A stretch of 11,362 bases of DNA from JAZDEL01 sp043820655. GTDB lineage: Archaea; Iainarchaeota; Iainarchaeia; Iainarchaeales; JAZDEL01. Below, one piece after another: positions 6,477 to 11,362 of the stretch (the stretch's first letter is position 1; each line of letters starts with the position of its first letter). A program made the position numbers and the translations under genes. Location of the stretch: contig JBDRDO010000038.1 of NCBI GenBank assembly GCA_043820655.1, positions 1 through 11,362 of the forward strand, in the 5' to 3' direction. A model generated the notes under the pieces. It was given only the letters and a program-made list of their open reading frames with translations, was not told the origin of the DNA and did not search any database.

Positions 6477-6511
6477 CTTATTAACCTTTTTCAGCCCCTA
6501 TTCATTATAAT
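6477..6511 (+). promoter_or_regulatory. candidate promoter before secE
   Basis: The 85-base gap after ftsZ contains two TATA-like boxes, CTTATTAA (6477-6484) and ATTATAAT (6504-6511). The first would give a leader of about 20-30 bases; the second would give a nearly leaderless secE message. Neither is decisive. Confidence 0.35.
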
Positions 6512-6529
6512 TTGCCCTTACTGGCAAGT

Positions 6530-6718
6530 ATGGCGATGGAAATGTTTGATATTGGCGGGTTCATAAATTCCTCAAAGAGGATTTTCACTGTAAGCAAGAA
6601 GCCGGACTGGCGGGAATACCAGACAATGGCAAAAATAACAGGGCTGGGAATAATCCTTATAGCCATTATAGGGTTTGTTATTTTGTTTTTTTTCAGGTTT
6701 TTCAAGCTGGGGCTTTGA
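6530..6718 (+). CDS. secE: preprotein translocase subunit SecE / Sec61 gamma
   Basis: Small essential subunit that clamps SecY in the membrane translocon. 62 residues from ATG 6530, beginning MAMEMFDIGGFINSSKR. An amphipathic cytosolic helix is followed by the family motif SKKPDWREYQTMAKITGLG. One C-terminal transmembrane segment, rich in Ile, Leu and Phe, ends FFRFFKLGL. ATG codons at 6536 and 6542 and a TTG at 6512 are alternative starts; I see no clear ribosome binding site that decides. Its place between ftsZ and spt5 is the standard archaeal arrangement. Confidence 0.93.
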   Translation: MAMEMFDIGGFINSSKRIFTVSKKPDWREYQTMAKITGLGIILIAIIGFVILFFFRFFKLGL

Positions 6719-6774
6719 AATTTGTTTTATTATGTATTTAGGAATTATGTGTTGAATCGGGATGAGGTGTAAAT

Positions 6775-7215
6775 ATGATATTCACTGTAAGAACGACTGT
6801 GGGGCAGGAATCGCTTGTTGTCGATATCCTCTCCAATAAGATAAAGAAGGAGGATTTGAATATTTATTCACTTTCAGTCATTCCCGGTTTGAAAGGTTAT
6901 ATGCTTATGGAGGCGGACAATGAAATGACAGTCCGCAGGGCAATTGCAAATACCTCACACATCAAAGGCCGCGGGATTGTGGGGGGAGAGGTTAAAATTG
7001 AGGAACTCAGCGCACTGCTTGAGGCAAAACCGCTGATGAAAAGCATCAAAACAGGCGCGAAAGTTGAGCTAATTGCAGGCCCGTTCAAGGGCGAAAAGGC
7101 AAAAGTGATACGCGTTAATGACACAAAGGAAGAGGTCACAGTTGAGCTTCTGGAAGCCGCGGTTAAAATACCAGTGACAATCCGCGCGGAGCATATACGC
7201 ATTCTTAAGGATTAA
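6775..7215 (+). CDS. spt5: transcription elongation factor Spt5 (NusG family)
   Basis: Binds the RNA polymerase clamp, usually with Spt4, and promotes processive elongation. 146 residues, the normal archaeal length. Residues 1 to about 85 form the NGN domain (MIFTVRTTVGQE, VIPGLKGYMLMEAD, HIKGRGIVGG), and the rest is a KOW domain (KTGAKVELIAGPFKGEKAKV). A strong ribosome binding site, GAGGTG at 6764-6769, fixes the start. It lies 56 bases after secE. The AT-rich spacer (TTTTATTA at 6724-6731) could hold an extra promoter, but cotranscription with secE and rpl11 is more likely. Confidence 0.96.
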   Translation: MIFTVRTTVGQESLVVDILSNKIKKEDLNIYSLSVIPGLKGYMLMEADNEMTVRRAIANTSHIKGRGIVGGEVKIEELSALLEAKPLMKSIKTGAKVELIAGPFKGEKAKVIRVNDTKEEVTVELLEAAVKIPVTIRAEHIRILKD

Positions 7216-7250
7216 CAGCGATTCAGTTTACATGGAAGGAGTGATCATAC

Positions 7251-7868
7251 ATGCCGGAGATTTCAGTTTTGGTTGAGGCGGGAAAGGCAACTGCCGCGGC
7301 ACCCTTGGGTCCCGCACTGGGCCCGATGGGCGTTGACATAGGCGCAATCGTGGCGCAGATAAACACAAAAACAAAGGATTATGCGGGAATGAAGGTGCCT
7401 GTGACTGTTGTTATTGATTCAGGCACAAAGGCGTTTGAAATTAAGGTTGGGAGCCCGCCCACCAGTGCGCTTATAAAAAAGGAGCTCGGTCTTAAGAAGG
7501 CGGCGGGAAACCCGAAAACGGAGAATGTCGGGAACCTTTCGCTTGAGCAGGCTAAGAAGCTCGCGAATATGAAAATGGACAACCTCACATCATTCAAATT
7601 AAAGAGTGCTGTGCGCGAAATAGTCGGGGCGTGCAACACAATGGGCGTGCGCATAGAGGGCATGCATGCAAAGGCATTCCAGGAGGCGCTTGCCTCCGGA
7701 AAGTATGATTCACAGTTAACTGACGGTGCGCAGGCGCAGTCCGCGCCCGCAGTAAAGCCCGCGCCCGCGGCGGAACCGCAGGCGGAAGAAAAGCCGGCGG
7801 AAGCACCCGCTGAGGGAGCCGCACCCGCGGCGGAAAGCAAGCCGGTTGAAGAGAAACCTGCGGAATAG
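7251..7868 (+). CDS. rpl11: large-subunit ribosomal protein uL11 with a long Ala/Pro/Glu tail
   Basis: Binds the GTPase-associated region of 23S rRNA at the base of the stalk. 205 residues against roughly 160 in most archaea. The N-terminal domain has PLGPALGPMGVDIG (18-31) and the C-terminal RNA-binding domain runs to about residue 156, with SLEQAKKLANMKMDNL and GACNTMGVRIEG. Residues 157-205 are a low-complexity tail of Ala, Pro, Glu and Lys, similar in kind to the uL10 tail. At DNA level CCCGCGGCGGAA occurs twice in this tail. GGAGTGATC at 7238-7246, close to the ideal archaeal Shine-Dalgarno, precedes the ATG. It follows spt5 by 35 bases; rpl1, normally next, is separated from it by two winged-helix genes. 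Confidence 0.96.
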   Translation: MPEISVLVEAGKATAAAPLGPALGPMGVDIGAIVAQINTKTKDYAGMKVPVTVVIDSGTKAFEIKVGSPPTSALIKKELGLKKAAGNPKTENVGNLSLEQAKKLANMKMDNLTSFKLKSAVREIVGACNTMGVRIEGMHAKAFQEALASGKYDSQLTDGAQAQSAPAVKPAPAAEPQAEEKPAEAPAEGAAPAAESKPVEEKPAE

Positions 7869-7883
7869 TTTTTGTCTAATTTT
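7869..7883 (+). terminator. candidate U-tract terminator after rpl11
   Basis: Two T runs (7869-7873 and 7880-7883) follow the rpl11 stop directly, in the short convergent gap before the minus-strand regulator. Archaeal termination commonly uses such U-tracts without a hairpin. It would separate the ftsZ-rpl11 unit from the later rpl1 unit. Confidence 0.4.
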
Positions 7884-7891
7884 GCACGTAG

Positions 7892-8224
7892 TTACGCATA
7901 AACCGTCTGCTTCTCAAGCAGTGTTTCCGCGTACTTGTCCGCAACCAGTTCGTTAAGGCGCGCAAGCTCCGCAACAATCGGCGAGCGCATATTCACTTTG
8001 TATAAAGTTGCCCTGCCGACATCCCTGGTTTTCTGCAGGATTCCAAGTTTCAGAATATCATTAAAAAAAGTGTCCAAAGTTGCGCGAGAAATCCCGCAGT
8101 TTTCGGCAATATCGGATTTTGAGTAGTCAAATATGTTGTTCTCTATGAGGAACATCAAAACCTTGTTCCTTGGCGAGGCGCCAAAAGCCCTGAAGAAAAG
8201 CATATCCTCCGTGCTGTCTTTCAT
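7892..8224 (-). CDS. winged helix-turn-helix transcriptional regulator
   Basis: 110-residue soluble protein of ArsR/MarR-like fold; the exact family is not recognised. SPRNKVLMFLIENN (17-30) is a typical first helix. KSDIAENCGISRATLDTFFNDILKLGILQKT (36-66) fits the helix-turn-helix, and GRATLYKVN (70-78) the wing. The C-terminal helix may mediate dimerisation. AGGTGA (8229-8234 on the minus strand) is a good ribosome binding site. The gene faces rpl11 tail to tail and diverges from the next small winged-helix gene, so autoregulation from the shared gap is likely (inference). Target genes cannot be read from the sequence. Confidence 0.85.
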   Translation of the reverse strand: MKDSTEDMLFFRAFGASPRNKVLMFLIENNIFDYSKSDIAENCGISRATLDTFFNDILKLGILQKTRDVGRATLYKVNMRSPIVAELARLNELVADKYAETLLEKQTVYA

Positions 8225-8256
8225 TGTTTCACCTGCAATTATTGTATCCTAACATG

Positions 8257-8264
8257 TATTTAAA
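8257..8264 (-). promoter_or_regulatory. TATA box of the winged-helix regulator, with palindromic surroundings
   Basis: TTTAAATA on the minus strand, an exact match to TTTAWATA. It is embedded in the self-complementary ATTTAAAT (8259-8266). TGTAT words recur on both sides, and the pair TTGTAT and ATACAA brackets the box. Such symmetry over a TATA box is what an autorepressor site would look like; that use is an inference. Confidence 0.5.
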
Positions 8265-8288
8265 TGTATCATTTTAATACAATTACTG

Positions 8289-8296
8289 TTTTTAAG
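8289..8296 (+). promoter_or_regulatory. candidate TATA box for the small winged-helix gene at 8319
   Basis: TTTTTAAG ends 23 bases before the ATG at 8319, placing the transcript start at or near the start codon. This fits a leaderless message and agrees with the lack of a ribosome binding site upstream of that ATG. Confidence 0.4.
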
Positions 8297-8318
8297 AATT
8301 TCCGGCTTTTTAATTAAC

Positions 8319-8624
8319 ATGCCAAAGCAAAAGCACGCCGCTTCCGAGCTTGAGGCACTTGTTCTGCGCAAATTAAAAAACAGGGGCTATTGGGGCGCGA
8401 GATTAATGAACCTTTCCGACCTCTGCTCCGGCGTGCCGAAAGAGGAGAAAAGCGCGGTTGAAGATGCTGCCGAGAAACTGTTTGAAAAAGGGCTGCTCCG
8501 GAAAAAGCCCGGCAACAGGAAGGAGTTCCGCTATTCGCTTTCCCCAAGCAGGAAGGCGGAAATTAACGAACGCGTGCGGAAATACCTTGCTTTGCAGGGA
8601 ATTGATTTTGAGGTTTACAGATAG
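8319..8624 (+). CDS. small winged-helix-like protein of unknown function
   Basis: 101 residues, basic, with no signal or membrane segment. The middle, ELEALVLRKLKNRGYWG (10-26), is a helix. KSAVEDAAEKLFEKGLLRKK (44-63) would be the recognition-helix region, and EFRYSLSPSRKAEINERVRKYL (69-90) a wing and last helix. The pattern of a helix ending KGLLRKK followed by a beta wing is typical of archaeal DNA-binding winged-helix proteins, but no family name can be given. It sits between the rpl11 unit and rpl1 and diverges from the other winged-helix gene. Base composition looks like its neighbours, so recent transfer is not evident. Confidence 0.75.
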   Translation: MPKQKHAASELEALVLRKLKNRGYWGARLMNLSDLCSGVPKEEKSAVEDAAEKLFEKGLLRKKPGNRKEFRYSLSPSRKAEINERVRKYLALQGIDFEVYR

Positions 8625-8635
8625 GGCGCGCCTAT
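8621..8635 (+). terminator. weak hairpin at the end of the small winged-helix gene
   Basis: ATAGG (8621-8625) and CCTAT (8631-8635) form a perfect 5-bp stem with a GCGCG loop that includes the stop codon, followed by a pyrimidine-rich stretch. It may help terminate the 8319 transcript; the support is weak. Confidence 0.25.
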
Positions 8636-8696
8636 TTCTCGTGTCCCTTTTCAAAGAAGTGGATTGCCGCGGGGTTTAGGGGGTCTGCTCAAAACC

Positions 8697-8704
8697 TTTA
8701 AAAA
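8697..8704 (+). promoter_or_regulatory. TATA box of the rpl1-rpl10-methyltransferase-rpl12 unit
   Basis: TTTAAAAA preceded by CAAAACC, which resembles an archaeal BRE plus TATA element. It predicts transcription from about 8730, giving a leader of around 50 bases before rpl1. An imperfect inverted pair, GTCTGCT (8683-8689) and AGCAGTC (8712-8718), flanks the box and might be a protein-binding site. Confidence 0.55.
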
Positions 8705-8755
8705 CCCTTCAGCAGTCAATAATTACAGCAATTAGGCTTCTTTTGATGCCGTTTA

Positions 8756-8773
8756 CTGCCTTTGGCAGGAGGT
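8756..8773 (+). promoter_or_regulatory. leader hairpin abutting the rpl1 Shine-Dalgarno
   Basis: CTGCC (8756-8760) and GGCAG (8764-8768) form a perfect stem with a TTT loop, and the 3' arm runs into the ribosome binding site AGGAGGT (8767-8773). Seven bases after it comes TTG at 8781, so this strong site decides for the TTG start of rpl1. Partial masking of the site suggests translational control, as L1 is a known autoregulator in methanogens; here this is a hypothesis. Confidence 0.5.
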
Positions 8774-8780
8774 AATTGCT

Positions 8781-9635
8781 TTGAGAAAGGATGAAGTACT
8801 TTCAGCACTGCAGAGAATGCGAGATGAGAGCAAACAGCGCAGGTTTAAGCAGTCGGTAGACTTTACGCTTAATTTCAAAGGGCTTGACATGAAAAAGCCC
8901 GATAATAACATTGATGTTGACATCACACTCCCGTACGCCTCGGGCAAGGCAACAGGCGGACGGTCATTGGTATTTGTAAAGGACAAGGACTTCGCACTGA
9001 AGGTTAAGGAAAAGGCAAACCGCGTTATTCTTGAGTCCGAAATCGCCGAGCTGAAAAAGCAGGACATTGAGGACATAATAAAAAACTACAGCGCAATTCT
9101 GGCGGAAGGGCCTGTTATGCTTGTTGTTGCAAAGTACCTCGGGCAGAGCCTCGCGCCAAAGGGAAAGATGCCAATTCCGATTGCACCCGACATGGGTTCA
9201 TTTGAACGCGCAATGAGCGGTTCGGCAGGCACAATCAAAGCAACAACAAAGAAAGGCAAAAACATGCCTTTGATACACGTCAACATAGGCAAGGAGGAAA
9301 TGGAAAATTCACAGCTTGCCGAAAACGCAATGGCAATTTACAATGCAATAGTGCCGAACCTCAAGGATAAAACCCAGAACATCAAATCCGCATATGTTAA
9401 GCTTACAATGGGCCCCGCGATTAAGGTCGGGGAAAAGGCATCCTCGGGAAAGCCCGCGGAAAAGGGGAAGGAAAAAACCCGGGGGGAAGCGGAAAAAACA
9501 AAAGCCAAAAAGCAGGCGCCCGGGCTTCCGGGAAAGCCCAAACCAGAAAAACCCGGGCCGGACAATCCAACGCCTGAAACCAACGTGCCTGAAAAGCCCG
9601 AGGTTCCAAAGCCATTGGAGGGTGATTCAGAATGA
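8781..9635 (+). CDS. rpl1: large-subunit ribosomal protein uL1 with a C-terminal extension
   Basis: Forms the mobile L1 stalk beside the ribosomal E site and in methanogens represses its own operon. 284 residues; most archaeal L1 proteins have about 215. Family features include RRFKQSVDFTLNFKGLDMKKP (21-40), LPYASGK, GQSLAPKGKMPIP (121-133), and TKKGKNMPLIHVNIG (156-170). Residues from about 217 to the end are an added Lys/Pro/Glu tail, including a proline-rich part, PGLPGKPKPEKPGPDNP. The TTG start is chosen for the AGGAGGT seven bases upstream. Its stop overlaps the rpl10 ATG (ATGA), which indicates coupled translation. Confidence 0.95.
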   Translation: MRKDEVLSALQRMRDESKQRRFKQSVDFTLNFKGLDMKKPDNNIDVDITLPYASGKATGGRSLVFVKDKDFALKVKEKANRVILESEIAELKKQDIEDIIKNYSAILAEGPVMLVVAKYLGQSLAPKGKMPIPIAPDMGSFERAMSGSAGTIKATTKKGKNMPLIHVNIGKEEMENSQLAENAMAIYNAIVPNLKDKTQNIKSAYVKLTMGPAIKVGEKASSGKPAEKGKEKTRGEAEKTKAKKQAPGLPGKPKPEKPGPDNPTPETNVPEKPEVPKPLEGDSE

Positions 9636-10645
9636 CAGGCCACACCCGCCCCTGGAAGGAGGCCCAATTGAAGGAGCTTAAAGACCTTTCCGAAAAGTAC
9701 AATGTTATTGCAGTTGCTGACCTTGCAATGTTTCCCGCCTCGCTTTTTCAGGATGTTAGGAAGCGCCTGCAGGGCAGGGCAATAGTTAAGGTCTCCAAAA
9801 CCAGGCTTATCCAGCGCGCATTCGCCGAAACTGCGGGCAAGGAAATTCTGAAGGATTACGCAAACAAGTCCTGCGGCATTATATTCACGGAAATGAACCC
9901 GTTTGAGATTTACGCATTCCTAAAAAAGCACAAGGGAAACATGTCCGCAAAGGAGGGCATGATTGCGGAGAATGACATCACAATTCCGGCGGGAGACACA
10001 GGCCTTCCTCCAGGTCCCGCACTGAGCGATTTGAAGGCTGTCGGGCTGCAGATTCAGGTGCAGGGCGCGACAATTCACATAACTAAAGACAAGGTTGTTG
10101 TAAAGGCGGGTGAAGTAGTCTCGCCTGTTGTTGCCGCAACTTTGCAGAAGCTTGACATTAAACCAGTTAAGATCGGGCTTAATTTGATTGCCGCACTTGA
10201 AAACGGGCAGGTATTCAAGCCTGACGTGCTTAACATTGACAACGATGAGGTTTATGCAAACTTCAAGAACGCATACACAAGTGCACTGAACCTTGCGTTC
10301 TTTGCACGTTATCCAACAGCGGAAACCACCCCCATGCTTATAGCAAAGGCATTCCGCGAGGCGAAAGCAGTTGCCTTGGCGGGAGAGGTATTCACAAAGG
10401 AAACAATGCCCGCGCTTTTGGCAAAGGCGGATGCGCAGGCAAAGGCACTGAAGGCAAAGGTTCCTGAGGAAGCGCCTGCTGAAACACCTGCGGAGGAAAA
10501 GTCCGCAGAGGGTGAGGAAAAGAAGGAAGATGCCCCTGCTGAAGAGAAGACGGAAGAGAAGCCCAGTGCTGCCGAGCCAGAAGGCGAGGCGCACGGATCA
10601 CGCGCGGATCCTTCCGCGCCTGAAGAGAAGAAAGAGGGGGCTTAG
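9632..10645 (+). CDS. rpl10: large-subunit ribosomal protein uL10 (archaeal P0) carrying a palindromic repeat in its tail
   Basis: Anchors the L12 dimers and with uL11 forms the factor-binding stalk. 337 residues, P0 size. The rRNA-binding domain (about 1-105) begins with HTRPWKEAQLKELKDL and contains KVSKTRLIQRAF. The archaeal P0 insertion domain follows, with TGLPPGPALSDLKAVGLQ and KPVKIGLNLIAALENGQVF. After it come Ala-rich helices that should bind L12 (SALNLAFFARYPTAETT, REAKAVALAGEVFTKE). From about residue 276 the tail is Glu/Pro/Ala/Lys-rich. Residues 322-330, GSRADPSAP, come from repeat copy C, and the protein ends EEKKEGA. The hydrophobic GLGxLFG-like ending common in archaeal P0 proteins is not present. 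The methyltransferase gene follows after two bases. Confidence 0.96.
   Translation: MTGHTRPWKEAQLKELKDLSEKYNVIAVADLAMFPASLFQDVRKRLQGRAIVKVSKTRLIQRAFAETAGKEILKDYANKSCGIIFTEMNPFEIYAFLKKHKGNMSAKEGMIAENDITIPAGDTGLPPGPALSDLKAVGLQIQVQGATIHITKDKVVVKAGEVVSPVVAATLQKLDIKPVKIGLNLIAALENGQVFKPDVLNIDNDEVYANFKNAYTSALNLAFFARYPTAETTPMLIAKAFREAKAVALAGEVFTKETMPALLAKADAQAKALKAKVPEEAPAETPAEEKSAEGEEKKEDAPAEEKTEEKPSAAEPEGEAHGSRADPSAPEEKKEGA
10584..10620 (+). repeat. palindromic coding repeat, copy C (inside rpl10, shortened)
   Basis: Encodes the GSRADPSAP segment of the uL10 tail in the same frame as in PyrI. Bases 10594-10620 match copy A exactly over 27 positions. The 7-bp stem GCGCGGA (10602-10608) and TCCGCGC (10613-10619) with a TCCT loop is intact. 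The second stem is absent: GCGAGGCGCA (10584-10593), similar to the GCGAGCGCA of copy A, joins the core directly, so this looks like an internally deleted copy. Confidence 0.8.
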
Positions 10646-10647
10646 AA

Positions 10648-11289
10648 ATGCTTAACAGGAAGCTTGTGTACGAATTTGACGCTTTAATCCCGAGGAATAC
10701 CCCTGCATTCCTCCTTAATTACATAAAGCCAAGCAAGGGCCAGGCAATACTTGATGTTGGCTGCGGCAACGGCGGGCTTGTTTCCCTGCTAAGGGAGCAG
10801 GGCTGCAATGCGGAGGGAATAGACCTCAGCGCAGTTCGCGGCAGGGGCAAGGAATGGATAACTTCCGCGGATATAGAAAAAACAACCCTGTCCAAAGGGA
10901 AGTATGACATAATAATTGCTTCTGAAATTCTGGAGCATCTTTCAGCCCCTGAAAAAGCAGTGGGGAAGTTTCATTCCGCGCTGAAGGAAGGCGGCACGCT
11001 TGTGATAATGCTGCCAAAGGAGGATGTGCTCAGGGAACTGAGATTTAAAAGCATCAAACGCCTGAGGCACTATGTTTGCGATGACCTTATAGGCAGGCAG
11101 CACCTGCATTCATTTACGCCTGCCAGCGCAAAGAAAATGCTTTCAGGATTTAATGTTGTGAAGCAGGATGACCGCGAGCTTCATTTTGTGATGGTTGCAA
11201 AAAAGAAGAAAGCGGGGGGCACAAAAAGAAGTGCCGTTAAAAAGGGCGCAAAAAGTGCCGTTAAAAAAAGGAGGATGCTTAAGCAATAA
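10648..11289 (+). CDS. class I SAM-dependent methyltransferase with a basic tail
   Basis: 213 residues. The Rossmann fold shows motif I, AILDVGCGNGGLV (33-45), then AEGIDLS (55-61) with the acidic residue expected to hold the SAM ribose, YDIIIASEILEHL (86-98) for motifs II-III, and GGTLVIMLP (115-123). LHSFTPASAKKML (153-165) resembles UbiG/Methyltransf_11 type enzymes. The last 30 residues are very basic, with SAVKKGAK followed by SAVKKRRM, encoded by a 24-bp-period direct repeat (AAGTGCCGTTAAAAA at 11229 and 11253). Start ATG 10648 lies two bases after rpl10, and the gene stands between rpl10 and rpl12, an unusual place. Substrate unknown; a stalk protein or rRNA is a reasonable guess from position and from the basic tail. 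Confidence 0.88.
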   Translation: MLNRKLVYEFDALIPRNTPAFLLNYIKPSKGQAILDVGCGNGGLVSLLREQGCNAEGIDLSAVRGRGKEWITSADIEKTTLSKGKYDIIIASEILEHLSAPEKAVGKFHSALKEGGTLVIMLPKEDVLRELRFKSIKRLRHYVCDDLIGRQHLHSFTPASAKKMLSGFNVVKQDDRELHFVMVAKKKKAGGTKRSAVKKGAKSAVKKRRMLKQ

Positions 11290-11314
11290 TTATTTTGCTT
11301 AAAGAGGTGAGAAT

Positions 11315-11362
11315 ATGGAGTATGTCTACAGTGCAATGCTGCTCCACTCTGCAGGCAAGGCA
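11315..11362 (+). CDS. rpl12: ribosomal protein L12 (P1/P2 type), N-terminal fragment
   Basis: The last 16 codons read MEYVYSAMLLHSAGKA, the highly conserved start of archaeal L12, whose N-terminal helices dimerise and bind uL10. GAGGTGA (11304-11310) gives a strong ribosome binding site, in line with the high copy number of L12 per ribosome. The remainder lies beyond the window. It follows the methyltransferase by 25 bases and is probably cotranscribed with it. Confidence 0.93.
   Translation, partial: MEYVYSAMLLHSAGKA

Noticed and set aside
9516..9540. Inverted repeats in the uL1 tail (GGGCTT with AAGCCC, CCCGG with CCGGG)
   Set aside because: They lack the GATCCGGA and hairpin core of the repeat family and are likely to arise in proline/lysine-rich coding sequence of this base composition.
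9920..10594. Minus-strand frame opposite rpl10, rich in Cys, Leu and Arg
   Set aside because: Composition is that of an antisense shadow of a lysine/glutamate-rich gene; no start signals.
10610..10680. A frameshift hiding the P0 C-terminal motif behind the repeat
   Set aside because: The other two frames after the repeat show no GLGxLFG-like sequence, so a simple frameshift does not restore it.
1..11362. tRNA, rRNA, CRISPR arrays or complete insertion sequences
   Set aside because: No cloverleaf, rRNA stretch, spaced identical repeats of CRISPR type or transposase was found while reading both strands.

Overview
The window is archaeal chromosomal DNA. The ribosomal stalk genes are of archaeal type (a P0-like uL10 and an L12 starting MEYVYSAMLLHSAGKA), Spt5 and a short Sec61-gamma-type SecE sit together, PyrI accompanies PyrB, and TTTAWATA-like TATA boxes precede several genes. 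The order ftsZ-secE-spt5-rpl11-rpl1-rpl10-rpl12 is familiar from Euryarchaeota. The tight gene packing, two small winged-helix genes inside the cluster and the long low-complexity tails could fit a DPANN-type archaeon, but the lineage is a guess.

Left half (1-4997, minus strand): a compact pyrimidine operon read right to left, pyrB, a 28-codon mini-ORF, pyrI, pyrD, pyrK, pyrC and pyrE (cut by the window edge). Together they take carbamoyl phosphate and aspartate to orotidine monophosphate. Carbamoyl phosphate synthase and OMP decarboxylase are not in the window. Most junctions overlap by 4 to 14 bases, so translational coupling is likely. A TATA box at 5015-5022 drives the operon.

Right half (5278-11362, mostly plus strand): ftsZ (cell division), secE (protein export), spt5 (transcription elongation) and rpl11. 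Next come a minus-strand winged-helix regulator and a plus-strand small winged-helix protein that start from a shared divergent promoter region. A second ribosomal unit with its own promoter and leader follows: rpl1 (TTG start, strong ribosome binding site), rpl10, a class I SAM-dependent methyltransferase, and the start of rpl12.

The most unusual signal is a small palindromic repeat family that sits inside coding sequence. One copy forms residues 2-24 of PyrI. A second lies in the pyrB-pyrI junction inside a 21-bp direct duplication and creates the mini-ORF. A third forms part of the C-terminal tail of uL10. The PyrI and uL10 copies, almost 7 kb apart and in unrelated genes, share 27 identical bases. 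All three are read on the sense strand in the same frame (GSRADPSAP-like peptide). The two pyr copies keep two stem-loops in the same arrangement while the stem sequences differ with compensating changes. This resembles in principle the Rickettsia palindromic elements that insert in frame into genes.
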